64,000 bases of DNA, from positions 186,001 through 250,000 of the forward strand of contig CAWIKX010000006.1 of the NCBI GenBank assembly GCA_963836695.1, read 5' to 3'. Shown here one piece after another: positions 37,768 through 46,013 of the stretch; position 1 is the stretch's first letter, and the number at the start of each line of letters is the position of its first letter. Under the pieces are notes generated by a model, which was not told the origin of the DNA, did no database searches, and saw only the letters and a list, made by a program, of their open reading frames with translations. Both the position numbers and the translations under genes were made by a program. The stretch comes from Roseiarcus sp963836695 (GTDB lineage Bacteria; Pseudomonadota; Alphaproteobacteria; Rhizobiales; Beijerinckiaceae).

Positions 37768-39069
37768 ATGTCCATGGCGCTCGATATGCGGTCGGCGGAT
37801 TTCGAACAGCGCTTCGCAGCGCTCGTCGCCGCCAAGCGCGAGTCGTCGGCCGACGTCGACTTGACCGTCGCCGACATCATCGACGACGTGCGCCACCGCG
37901 GTGATGAATCGCTGGCCGAATTGTCGCTGCGCTTCGACCGGGTCGAAATCGGCAGGATCGGACTGAAGATCGGCGCCGCAGACATCGAGGCGGCGATGGG
38001 AGCCTGCGATAAAAAGGCGCTCGAAGCGCTCAAGCTGGCGCACGCGCGCGTGATGGATTTCCACCTGCGCCAGAAGCCGGCTGACGTCCGCTTCACCGAT
38101 CCGCTCGGCGTTGAGCTCGGCTGGAGGTGGCGACCCATCCGCTCGGTCGGGCTCTATGTCCCGGGCGGCGTGGCGAGCTATCCGTCCTCGGTGATCATGA
38201 ACGCCGTGCCGGCTAAGGTCGCAGGCTGCCAGCGCTTGGCGATGGTCATGCCGACGCCGGACGGCCAGATCAATCCACTGTCGCTCGCTGCGGCGCGCAT
38301 CGCCGGCGTCGACGAGATCTATCGAGTGGGCGGCGCGCAGGCGATCGCAGCGCTGGCGTTCGGCACCGAGACGATCGCGCCGGTCGACAAGATCGTCGGT
38401 CCCGGCAACGCCTATGTCGCGGCGGCCAAGCGGCGGGTGTTCGGCGTCGTGGGCATCGATATGATCGCAGGGCCGAGCGAAGTCTTGATCCTCGCCGACG
38501 CAACCGCCGATCCGCGTTTCGTCGCCGCCGATCTCTTGGCTCAGGCCGAGCATGATGAGGCGGCGCAATCGATCCTCATCACCAACGATTCTGGCCTCGC
38601 GCGGGCGGTGGAAGCGGAAGTGGAGCGTCAGCTCGAGAGCCTGCCCCGGGCCAAAATCGCGGGCGCCAGCTGGCGCTTGAACGGCGCTGTCATCCTTTGC
38701 CCTTCGCTTGAGGCCGCCATTCCCCTCGTTGATCGGCTTGCGCCCGAGCACCTCGAGATCATGGCGGATGACGCCGAAGCGCTCAGCGACAAAATCTCGA
38801 ACGCCGGCGCGATCTTCCTTGGGGCCCATACGCCGGAGGCGATTGGCGACTACGTCGGCGGATCGAACCATGTCCTGCCGACCGCGCGCTCGGCGCGTTT
38901 CTCGTCGGGCTTGGGCGTGCTCGACTTCATGAAGCGCACCTCGCTCATCAAATGCGACCCTCGTTCGCTCGACGCGCTTGGCCCCGCGGCGATTGCGCTT
39001 GGCGAAGCAGAAGGGCTCCATGCTCACGCTCGCTCCGTCGCCTTGCGGCTTCGCGCGAATAATCCATGA
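37768..39069 (+). CDS. hisD: Histidinol dehydrogenase
   Basis: HisD catalyses the last two steps of histidine biosynthesis, oxidising L-histidinol to histidine with two NAD+. The 433-residue product shows PIRSVGLYVPGGVASYPSSV, VDKIVGPGNAYVAAAKR and GIDMIAGPSEVLILADATA (residues ~110-240), DLLAQAEHDEAAQSILIT, and GGSNHVLPTARSARFSSGLG. The Zn-binding His/Asp region AEHDE is present. ATG 37768 has no strong ribosome site. It overlaps the following UPF0262 gene by 4 bases, the usual coupling in Rhizobiales. Confidence 0.96.
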   Translation: MSMALDMRSADFEQRFAALVAAKRESSADVDLTVADIIDDVRHRGDESLAELSLRFDRVEIGRIGLKIGAADIEAAMGACDKKALEALKLAHARVMDFHLRQKPADVRFTDPLGVELGWRWRPIRSVGLYVPGGVASYPSSVIMNAVPAKVAGCQRLAMVMPTPDGQINPLSLAAARIAGVDEIYRVGGAQAIAALAFGTETIAPVDKIVGPGNAYVAAAKRRVFGVVGIDMIAGPSEVLILADATADPRFVAADLLAQAEHDEAAQSILITNDSGLARAVEAEVERQLESLPRAKIAGASWRLNGAVILCPSLEAAIPLVDRLAPEHLEIMADDAEALSDKISNAGAIFLGAHTPEAIGDYVGGSNHVLPTARSARFSSGLGVLDFMKRTSLIKCDPRSLDALGPAAIALGEAEGLHAHARSVALRLRANNP

Positions 39070-39554
39070 GCCCCGAACCGGCCAAGAACGGCAATCGCCT
39101 CGCCGAAGTGATCCTGGACGAAGCGACGATTCCCGGCGGCGCGCCCGATGTGGACCACGAGCGAACGGTCGCGATCTTCGACCTGATCGAGGAAAATTCC
39201 TTCGGCGTCCCGGGTCGAGATGATGGCCCCTATGTTCTCAAGATCTCGCAGGAGGAATCGAAGCTCACTTTCGAGGTGAGAACCGCAAACGGCGAGACCG
39301 CGGCCACGATCGTGGTGTCGATGACGCCGTTTCGACCATTGCTCAAGGATTATTTCCTCGTCTGCGAGACCTATTATTCGGCGATCCGCGCTTCGAGCCC
39401 GCGCCAGATCGAGGCAATCGACCGCGAACGCACCAAGCTGCACAATGAGGGCGCGGAGCTAATGGCCCAGCGGCTTACCGGCACAATTGACATCGACCAG
39501 CCGACGGCCCGGCGCCTGTTCGCGCTGGTTTCGGCTTTGCGCTGGCGGGTGTGA
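39066..39554 (+). CDS. UPF0262 family protein
   Basis: This 162-residue protein overlaps hisD by ATGA. It carries RTVAIFDLIEENSF, GPYVLKISQEESKLTFEVR, MTPFRPLLKDYFLVCETYY and DRERTKLHNEGAELM, all family signatures of UPF0262, which in Rhizobiales always follows hisD. No domain of known activity is present. The usual next genes (a low-molecular-weight phosphatase and infA) are absent, because the cluster is broken here by an opposite-strand PEP-CTERM gene. Confidence 0.92.
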   Translation: MSPEPAKNGNRLAEVILDEATIPGGAPDVDHERTVAIFDLIEENSFGVPGRDDGPYVLKISQEESKLTFEVRTANGETAATIVVSMTPFRPLLKDYFLVCETYYSAIRASSPRQIEAIDRERTKLHNEGAELMAQRLTGTIDIDQPTARRLFALVSALRWRV

Positions 39555-39601
39555 TCGCGAAGAGAAACTAGGGCGGCCGGTAAGCCGCGCTTCCTATGGG
39601 C

Positions 39602-40375
39602 TCAAGCGATCGCCGCAACCTTTCGCCCGCGGCGATAAGCGAACGCGAGCCCGACAAAGCCCAGCGCCATCATTGCCCAGGTCGACGGTTCAGGGACGGC
39701 GGCCTCGCTGATGCTCGCCTCCGATTGGGCGATGTCGATACTGCCCGACACCAGTCCGAGGAATTTGTCGAAGTCGATCGCAATGGCGTTGGTGGTAATG
39801 CTGTCGCCAAAGCCGCCTTGAATCCCGTGGATCTGTTGATTGAGGGTGATCGTCAAGCCGGACTGATCGAAGATCACATCATTCGGAGGCGGGTTGAGCG
39901 GGATGTCGATCGACGAGCCAGCGACGGTGATCACCAAATCCCCCAGAGTGCTGAAGCCCGTGGCCAAGGGCGTCCCGTCGACTGACGACATGGAGCTGAC
40001 CGCCGTCGCGGTGATGCTGAAAATCGAGTCAAGCTCGAGATCGAGGCTGGCCAAGGTCGACGACGCCGTCCCGACTGCGGTCGCCGTATCCCCGCTGGCC
40101 GTATCGACCAACGCGCCGCTCGCAAAGCTCAAGGGCCCCAGAGCGCCGCTAAAAGAAGCAAGCGAGTTGTTCACGTTGTAGGCGGGCGGCGCCGAGCCGG
40201 AAGCGGGCAGCGCGGGCCCTTTGCTTCCAATGTTCAGAGCGATATCGAGGACGGTCGACGAACTCGCGATGTTCGTGACGGCCGCGTGCGCAGTCGAGGC
40301 GGCAAGCATTGCGCCGATAAAAGCCGATGCGGTTAAAGCGGCGAACGCATGGGTCGCGTATCGTTGGAGTTTCAT
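39602..40375 (-). CDS. PEP-CTERM sorting domain protein
   Basis: This exported 257-residue protein starts at ATG 40375 behind a strong GGGGG ribosome site. The signal peptide (AFAALTASAFIGAMLAASTA, cleaved near residue 31) is followed by a Ser/Ala/Thr/Gly-rich body of beta-strand type. The C-terminus is AAVPEPSTWAMMALGFVGLA then YRRGRK: the PEP motif, a membrane helix and basic residues that are recognised by exosortase EpsH/XrtA. No exosortase or polysaccharide genes are near, so the sorting partner is elsewhere. Function unknown, probably a surface or extracellular matrix protein. Confidence 0.9.
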   Translation of the reverse strand: MKLQRYATHAFAALTASAFIGAMLAASTAHAAVTNIASSSTVLDIALNIGSKGPALPASGSAPPAYNVNNSLASFSGALGPLSFASGALVDTASGDTATAVGTASSTLASLDLELDSIFSITATAVSSMSSVDGTPLATGFSTLGDLVITVAGSSIDIPLNPPPNDVIFDQSGLTITLNQQIHGIQGGFGDSITTNAIAIDFDKFLGLVSGSIDIAQSEASISEAAVPEPSTWAMMALGFVGLAFAYRRGRKVAAIA

Positions 40376-40600
40376 GGTGCTACCCCCTTTAATGTGGCTC
40401 ATCTCGTCTCACCGCAGGCGGCCTGCCTCCCTTTGAAGCGCTCTAGCAAACGGCTTTAAAGCCTCCACCGTAGCAATAAGAGAGTCAACGGACAATTCAA
40501 TGAGGCCCACCGCCAAGCCGACGCCAACTTTGCCAGCCGCCGGCGCGGTTTGCGGTTCACTCGGTTGCCTGCTCTGCGCCTTCGCGGTACCGACGCAGCC

Positions 40601-41242
40601 ATGAGCAAAAGCACCCTTTCCAATGGCGCCTTCGGCGCTCTCTTGTTCGACATGGATGGCACCATCATCAGTTCTGTCGCGGCGGCCGAACGCGTGTGGA
40701 CCGCTTGGGCGGAGCGGCAGGGTCTCGACGTCGCCGCCTTTCTTCCAACCATTCACGGCGTGCGCGGAGTTGAAGTCATAAGGCAGCTCGAACTGCCGGG
40801 GATCGATCCTCAAGCCGAGGCGCACTCGATTTTGCTCGCCGAGATGGAGGATGTCGGTGGGATCGAGGCGATCGAGGGCGCCTCAGCGTTTCTTGCATCG
40901 CTGCCGCCCGACCGATGGGCGATCGTCACGTCATCGCCGCGCAACCTGGCCCTTCGCCGTCTGGAAGCCGCTGGACTGCCCCCGCCTGCGGTGTTCGTTA
41001 CAGGCGAGGATGTCGAGCACGGCAAGCCCGCGCCCGATTGCTTTCTGCTCGCGGCAAAACGTTTGGGACAAAAGATCGAGGACTGCCTCGTCTTCGAAGA
41101 CGCTCCGGCCGGCATCCAGGCAGCCGAGGTCGCCGGCGCTGTGGTGGTCGTCGTCACGACTACGCACAAGCACCCGCTCGACACCAACCATCCTACAATC
41201 GTCGGCTACGGCGAACTCACGGCCGCACTCCTGCGCGGGTGA
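40601..41242 (+). CDS. HAD-family sugar-phosphatase-like hydrolase
   Basis: This 213-residue HAD phosphatase of the beta-phosphoglucomutase/glycerol-3-phosphatase type has motif I FGALLFDMDGTIISSV (nucleophile Asp about residue 17), motif II VTSSPRN, motif III HGKPAPDCFLLAAKRLG with Lys, and motif IV CLVFEDAPAGIQAAEVAGA. The cap domain sits between I and II. ATG 40601 (MSKSTLSNGAFGALLFD) is used; the upstream in-frame extension has no homology. The substrate cannot be deduced. It is convergent with tsaD. Confidence 0.88.
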   Translation: MSKSTLSNGAFGALLFDMDGTIISSVAAAERVWTAWAERQGLDVAAFLPTIHGVRGVEVIRQLELPGIDPQAEAHSILLAEMEDVGGIEAIEGASAFLASLPPDRWAIVTSSPRNLALRRLEAAGLPPPAVFVTGEDVEHGKPAPDCFLLAAKRLGQKIEDCLVFEDAPAGIQAAEVAGAVVVVVTTTHKHPLDTNHPTIVGYGELTAALLRG

Positions 41243-41287
41243 TGCGAACCTATCGTTTAGGCGCCAAGAACAACCGTGAGCCGCGCC

Positions 41288-42352
41288 TCAGGCCTTGTTA
41301 TTGAGCGCGCGCTCGGATTTGGGATCGAGCGGCCAGCGCGGACGCCCCGGAGCGTCCAGGCGATCAATCATCCCGAGCCTGAGCCGCTCCACGCCCGCCC
41401 AGGCTATCATTGCGCCGTTGTCGGTGCACAGCTTCGGCGGCGGTGCGACAAGGGGCAAGCCGGCCTCGGCGCACAATTGGGTTAGCGCTTCGCGTAGGGC
41501 CGTATTGGCCGCGACGCCGCCCGCGACCACCACCGCGCGCGGAGCCGCGCCAATGCGCCGGCGGAAGAGCTTCAGCCCCATGCGAATGCGATCTTCGACC
41601 ACGTCGACCACCGCGGCTTGAAACGAGGCGCAAAGGTCGGCGACATCGCGCGCGCGCAATGGAGCCACCGATTCCGCCGCCAGGCGGACCGCCGTCTTGA
41701 GTCCCGACAGTGAGAAATCGGCGTCCGGACGGCCGAGCAAAGGCCGAGGCAGCGCAAATCGCGTTGGATCGCCGCCCTTCGCGGCCGCCTCGACCGCCGG
41801 GCCGCCGGGAAATGTTAGCCCCAGCAATTTGGCCGTTTTATCGAAGGCTTCGCCGATGGCGTCATCCATGGTTGCGCCGAGGCGATCGTAGTCGCCAACG
41901 CCCTTGACCGCGAGGATTTGCGTATGGCCGCCCGAGGCGATGAGCACGAGAAAGGGGAAGGCGACCCTTTCCGTCAGGCGCGCGGTCAGCGCGTGGGCCT
42001 CGAGGTGGTTCACGGCGACGAAGGGCTTGCCGCATGCCAGCGCCACGCCCTTGCCCGCCATCAGCCCAACAAGGACGCCGCCGATAAGGCCAGGTCCTGC
42101 AGCGGCCGCGACTCCGTCGAGATCCTTGGCGTCGACCTTGGCTCGTCTGAGCGCGCTCGCGATGAGCAAGTCGATGATCTCGACATGGGCGCGGGCGGCG
42201 ATCTCCGGCACAACACCGCCGAACGGCGCGTGCGCGGCGATCTGGCTCATCACCTCGTCGGCAAGGATTTCGCCTGAGCCGTCCGGCTTGAGCCGCACCA
42301 CCGCCGCAGCCGTCTCGTCACAGGTCGTCTCGATGCCAAGAACGCGCATCAT
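41288..42352 (-). CDS. tsaD: tRNA N6-adenosine threonylcarbamoyltransferase TsaD
   Basis: TsaD (formerly Gcp) transfers the threonylcarbamoyl group to A37 of ANN-decoding tRNAs, in complex with TsaB and TsaE. The 354-residue product starts with MMRVLGIETTCDETAAAVV, then VPEIAARAHVEIIDLL and VAVNHLEAHALTARL (metal-binding His pair). The C-terminal PLVAPPPKLCTDNGAMIAWAG is intact. It is divergent from the unknown-PIN pair; in related genomes its divergent neighbour is commonly hemC. Confidence 0.96.
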   Translation of the reverse strand: MMRVLGIETTCDETAAAVVRLKPDGSGEILADEVMSQIAAHAPFGGVVPEIAARAHVEIIDLLIASALRRAKVDAKDLDGVAAAAGPGLIGGVLVGLMAGKGVALACGKPFVAVNHLEAHALTARLTERVAFPFLVLIASGGHTQILAVKGVGDYDRLGATMDDAIGEAFDKTAKLLGLTFPGGPAVEAAAKGGDPTRFALPRPLLGRPDADFSLSGLKTAVRLAAESVAPLRARDVADLCASFQAAVVDVVEDRIRMGLKLFRRRIGAAPRAVVVAGGVAANTALREALTQLCAEAGLPLVAPPPKLCTDNGAMIAWAGVERLRLGMIDRLDAPGRPRWPLDPKSERALNNKA

Positions 42353-42483
42353 GAGCCCATAGCCTGAACAGGGGCTTGAGAAAACCCGCTTGCCGCAGGG
42401 GACTTAAGCTTGTTGGTGCAGACGTTTGGCTGCTCTGTCGCCGCTTTTCAAGGCATGGTAAGGTTCGGCGTCAGGAGGGAGCC

Positions 42484-43314
42484 ATGATGAGCCCAATCGG
42501 GCCAAACGAGATTCGCGTGGTGATCCGATCGGTCGAAGCCCGCGATTACGACCTTGAGCCTGTCCCAGCCGAATTGTTCAAAAAGACGTTCGATGCGTTT
42601 TTGACGGCGCTGCAGGTGACCGACCGCGAACTCCAGCCGAAAGCGCGATCGAGCGAATTTCTCATTTCTCAACTGGCGCTCAATCCCCATGAGTTTGGAA
42701 TCCTGGAGAAGCGAAAAGCCCTTAGCCAAAACACCCCCTCAGCGATTGAGTTCTTCCGGCGCTGCGCGGAGGGAATCTACCGCTCCGACTACCAGACCGT
42801 TGTGCGCCATCCTCGGGTGACGCGGGCCTTCATCCGCATCGTCAAGGCGATCAATCCTGCATTTCATGTCTTGGCGCAATTCAACAATTCGGAATTGCCG
42901 ATCGACGAATTCTTCCGCCGCCAGGTCGATCGGGTCGGGGCCAAGGACGACGGACTGACTAGAAGCGACAATTGGTTTCTGGGAAGCGCGATCATGTCGT
43001 TCGAGGGCCGGCTCGACGAGATCGACTATCGCGGCCCAGTATGGACGGGCGACTTAAGGCTTCCGGCGGGAACAACCCACGTTGAATGCGTTTTCGACAA
43101 GTCACAGGGCGAAGATGCGTTGAATCCTTTCGGCAATAAAAGTGTTTGCGTCACGGGAAGGGCTATTTACACTGGAGACAGCCAACTTCCAGAGCGAATA
43201 GAAGTGCTAACCATCGAAGAAAGAGCTCACGTCAACGCCGCGATAGACATCCGAGGCTCGCTGCGTATCACAGCCTCATCGGACGAGGACAACGACCTTG
43301 ATTGCGTCGAGTAG
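42484..43314 (+). CDS. Unknown protein encoded upstream of a PIN-domain gene
   Basis: This 276-residue product starts at ATG 42484 behind AGGAGG. The N-terminal ~180 residues are helical and charged; the C-terminal ~90 residues look beta-rich and OB-like (FEGRLDEIDYRGPVWTGDLR, HVECVFDKSQGEDALN, GNKSVCVTGRAIYTGD). No named family was recognised; the C-terminal layout resembles proteins paired with PIN nucleases. The next gene overlaps it by 17 bases, so the two are a transcription unit. The pair occupies the place where hemC is normally found next to hemD. A regulator or antitoxin-like partner is possible but not shown. Confidence 0.7.
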   Translation: MMSPIGPNEIRVVIRSVEARDYDLEPVPAELFKKTFDAFLTALQVTDRELQPKARSSEFLISQLALNPHEFGILEKRKALSQNTPSAIEFFRRCAEGIYRSDYQTVVRHPRVTRAFIRIVKAINPAFHVLAQFNNSELPIDEFFRRQVDRVGAKDDGLTRSDNWFLGSAIMSFEGRLDEIDYRGPVWTGDLRLPAGTTHVECVFDKSQGEDALNPFGNKSVCVTGRAIYTGDSQLPERIEVLTIEERAHVNAAIDIRGSLRITASSDEDNDLDCVE

Positions 43315-43903
43315 CGACAAGCATTTCCTCCACTCAAACGTCGTGCTTCGTCACGCGAACGGAGAGTCGGGTGATGCGGAGCATCATATCGAGACGATTC
43401 TGACTGAGGCCGCCGTCCACAAGCGTCGCGTATGGGTTAGCAGCGTCCTTTTCGCAGAGCTTAGGCCATCGACCTTTGTCCCTGGGCGATTCGCCACCCT
43501 GTTCGAATTGACGCGCTATATCCGGGCCCTGGCGACCCTGGTCACCCCGGACCCCAACGCGATGCTGCGTGTGGCCCGCCTCCGCGACGCCAAATGGCAT
43601 ATGCCCGGCGACGGCCGTGAAGCGGAGGGAAAGCCGCGCGCTCTGGCGCTCGGCGACGCCTTGGAGATTGCGTCCGCCCTGTGGGTCAAGGAGGCGATCG
43701 GGGTGCCAGACCTCGAATTCCTCACCTTCGACAATTGGTGTTTTCCCGACCAGACGCCTAGCAATCGCCTTTGCCTGCTGCACCTCCAGGACTACGCGGT
43801 CGACATGGGAAGCAATGCGGATGTCAAGGCGGCAATCCGCCTGACGCGCCTCGAACCACTCGTCCACGCGCAGGCCTACCCTGATTCTGTGCCAGTGGGA
43901 TAA
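43298..43903 (+). CDS. PIN-domain protein with altered first acidic residue
   Basis: This 201-residue protein starts at TTG 43298, 17 bases before the upstream stop, with GGACGAGGA upstream. PIN-type features: HFLHSNVVLRHANGE (beta-strand 1, in which the conserved Asp is His), FAELRPST (conserved Glu), LALGDALEIASALWVKE (conserved Asp) and LEFLTFDNWCFP (fourth acidic position). PIN domains are Mg-dependent RNases, often the toxin of VapBC-type pairs. Substitution of the first Asp would normally weaken metal binding, so this may be inactive or use another ligand. It is coupled to the unknown 276-residue protein. Confidence 0.72.
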   Translation: MIASSSDKHFLHSNVVLRHANGESGDAEHHIETILTEAAVHKRRVWVSSVLFAELRPSTFVPGRFATLFELTRYIRALATLVTPDPNAMLRVARLRDAKWHMPGDGREAEGKPRALALGDALEIASALWVKEAIGVPDLEFLTFDNWCFPDQTPSNRLCLLHLQDYAVDMGSNADVKAAIRLTRLEPLVHAQAYPDSVPVG

Positions 43904-43914
43904 GCGCGGTCGTC

Positions 43915-44676
43915 CTGGAAGGCCTTAGTCGGTCCACGACGATCGCCGAGCGTCGATCAGTCGCTTTATTCCGCCCGCGTGAAGACGCGAACGCGACGGC
44001 GGCGCGGCTGCGCCGGCTTGGCTTTTCCATCGTCCGCCTTCCCGTGATCGAGATCCGGCCTTCGCTGGCGAGGCCTCGACGGCCACGCTATGACGCCGTC
44101 ATCGCGAGCAGCGACAAAGCATTCCTGAGCGACCGGCAACTTGACAGAGGTTCGCCCCTCCATGTTGTCGGCGCGCGCACAGGGCGCGCGGCCGAGGCGC
44201 GCGGCTGGCGTCTTGCTTCGCCGCCGGCGCGGAACGTTGACGAACTGATCACGACGCTTATTGGCGCGCTGACGCCAAAGGCAAGCGTGCTGTACCTCGC
44301 TGGGCGCGACCGCAAGGAGGCTGTCGAGGCGGCGTTCGCTAAAACGTTCGACCTTGAAGTCGTCGAAACCTATGCGGCGGAAGAGCGTCAAGCTTGGCGC
44401 CCTTCAGAAGCGCGGGCTCTCGCTTCTTGCGTCGCGGCGCTGCACTATTCACGCCGCTCGGCCGGGCTCGCGGCTTCGCTGGCCAAGACAGCGGGAGCGG
44501 AAAACTGTTTCCTTGCGCTTAAGCATGTTTGCCTTTCGCGCGACGTCGCAGAACCGCTGCAAATGATTGGCGCAACTCGCATCGCCGTTGCGGAAACGCC
44601 CGATGAACCGGGACTTTTTCACACGTTGTGCGAAGAGCTCGGCGGGTTTCCTTCCCTAGGGTCGTCCCCTATATAG
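43915..44676 (+). CDS. hemD: Uroporphyrinogen-III synthase HemD (start unclear)
   Basis: HemD closes hydroxymethylbilane to uroporphyrinogen III. From about 43960 the frame reads VALFRPREDANATAARLRRL then GFSIVRLPVIEIRPS, the standard HemD N-terminus. DAVIASSDKAFL, LHVVGARTGRAAEARGW and HYSRRSAGLAASLAKTAG follow. The first ATG/GTG/TTG in frame is GTG 44044, which would cut off the essential N-terminal strand; upstream only CTG (43915) is available before the stop at ~43879. Either a CTG or other non-standard start is used, an indel hides the true start, or an insertion replaced the 5' end. hemC, expected just upstream, is missing. Mic60 follows 28 bases downstream. Confidence 0.8.
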   Translation: MEGLSRSTTIAERRSVALFRPREDANATAARLRRLGFSIVRLPVIEIRPSLARPRRPRYDAVIASSDKAFLSDRQLDRGSPLHVVGARTGRAAEARGWRLASPPARNVDELITTLIGALTPKASVLYLAGRDRKEAVEAAFAKTFDLEVVETYAAEERQAWRPSEARALASCVAALHYSRRSAGLAASLAKTAGAENCFLALKHVCLSRDVAEPLQMIGATRIAVAETPDEPGLFHTLCEELGGFPSLGSSPI

Positions 44677-44704
44677 AGCGCGCGAAAACCGAGAGCGCGA
44701 GGCG

Positions 44705-45955
44705 ATGGTCGACGAGGAAATCCAAGACATGCCCGCCGGGCCTAGCGGCGCCCCGGTCAATCGGGACGCGCGGCGCGAGCCGGAGGTCATTGAAGGGGAA
44801 ATCGCAGCGCGCGAATTGGAGGACGGCAAGCCGCCATCGGACTCGGCTAGGCCCAAAACCAGCGCTGATCTTCCGCCCACCGCCAAAGCCGCTCCACGCA
44901 CTGGCGCTCGTGGTTTTCTCGCCGGGGCGCTGGGCGGGCTGATCGTGTCTGCGCTGGGTCTTGGCGCCGGTTACACCCTTTTGGCCCCCAAATTCGACTC
45001 GACGGACACGGCGAACCAGTTGAGCGCGCTTGAGACCCAGGCGCGACAGACGAACGACGCAATTGCGGCCGAAGCCAAGCGCGAGAGCGCCGCCGTCGCA
45101 AGTCTCGAAAAGCGGATCGGCGCGCTCGAGTCCAGCGCCGGCTCGTCAAACGCGGCCGACCTCGAGAAGAGGGTGGCGGCATTGGAGGCGGCCGGCGCCG
45201 GGACTAGCGCAGCAACCGAAGCTACCCAACGTCTAGCCGCTCAGGCCAAGGACCTGCGCGCCGATGTCGACGCGGACAAGAGCCAAATTCCGGAATTGTC
45301 CGCGCGAGTCGCGAAAGTGGAATCAGACGCGTCAAAGGCGAACGCCGCCGGCACCGATCTCGCCGCCCTCGCGGCTCGTATCGACAAGATCGAGACTGCG
45401 CTCGCCGCTCCCAAGACTGAAACGCGCTCCACCGCAGATACCGCCGCGGCGATCGCGATCAGCGCGGAAGCTGCAGAGGAGAGCCTCCGGGAGGGACAGC
45501 CCCTCGGCCCCGATATCACAGCCCTGCAGCACTTGGGCGTCGACGCCGCGGCGCTTGCGCCGCTAGAAGCCGTAGCGAATGGAGCCCCGACCAACAGCGT
45601 GCTGGCTGCCTCGTTCAACGCGGTTGCGCCGCACGTATTGGCTGCGGCTGCCTCCCCGGACAGGGGCAGCGTGTCAGATCGGTTTCTCGGCCACCTCCAC
45701 GATCTGGTAAGGGTGCGCGATCTCAACGAGACGGCCGGCGACGATCCTCAGGCCTTGGTGTCCCAGATCGAGGCGATGAGCAAGCGCGGCGATATCGGCG
45801 CCGCGCTCGCCTCTTTCGACAAGCTCCCCGAAGCGGCGCGTAAGGCCGCGGGCGATTGGCCGACGCTCGCTCACACGAGGCGGGCTGCGGAGGCGGCGCT
45901 TCAGTCGATCCGCGAGGCGGCGGTCGGGCGGCTCGTGAGCAGCCCAAAACCGTGA
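44705..45955 (+). CDS. Alphaproteobacterial mitofilin (Mic60) homologue
   Basis: This 416-residue inner-membrane protein has an acidic N-terminus, one membrane helix (FLAGALGGLIVSALGLGAGY, around residue 72), a long coiled coil (residues ~100-250, Ala/Glu/Lys-rich) and a conserved C-terminal domain (VSDRFLGHLHDLVRVRDLNE ... GDIGAALASFDKLPEAARKA). This is the COG4223/Mic60 architecture, known to bend intracytoplasmic membranes in alphaproteobacteria; in methane oxidisers these membranes house pMMO. The hemD-mic60-hemY order is the known genomic context. Confidence 0.9.
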   Translation: MVDEEIQDMPAGPSGAPVNRDARREPEVIEGEIAARELEDGKPPSDSARPKTSADLPPTAKAAPRTGARGFLAGALGGLIVSALGLGAGYTLLAPKFDSTDTANQLSALETQARQTNDAIAAEAKRESAAVASLEKRIGALESSAGSSNAADLEKRVAALEAAGAGTSAATEATQRLAAQAKDLRADVDADKSQIPELSARVAKVESDASKANAAGTDLAALAARIDKIETALAAPKTETRSTADTAAAIAISAEAAEESLREGQPLGPDITALQHLGVDAAALAPLEAVANGAPTNSVLAASFNAVAPHVLAAAASPDRGSVSDRFLGHLHDLVRVRDLNETAGDDPQALVSQIEAMSKRGDIGAALASFDKLPEAARKAAGDWPTLAHTRRAAEAALQSIREAAVGRLVSSPKP

Positions 45956-46013
45956 AGTCTGAGCGGCCGGGCCGCCTTCCGGCGCACGTTTGGCGTGTTG
46001 AAGCGGGGTCAAG

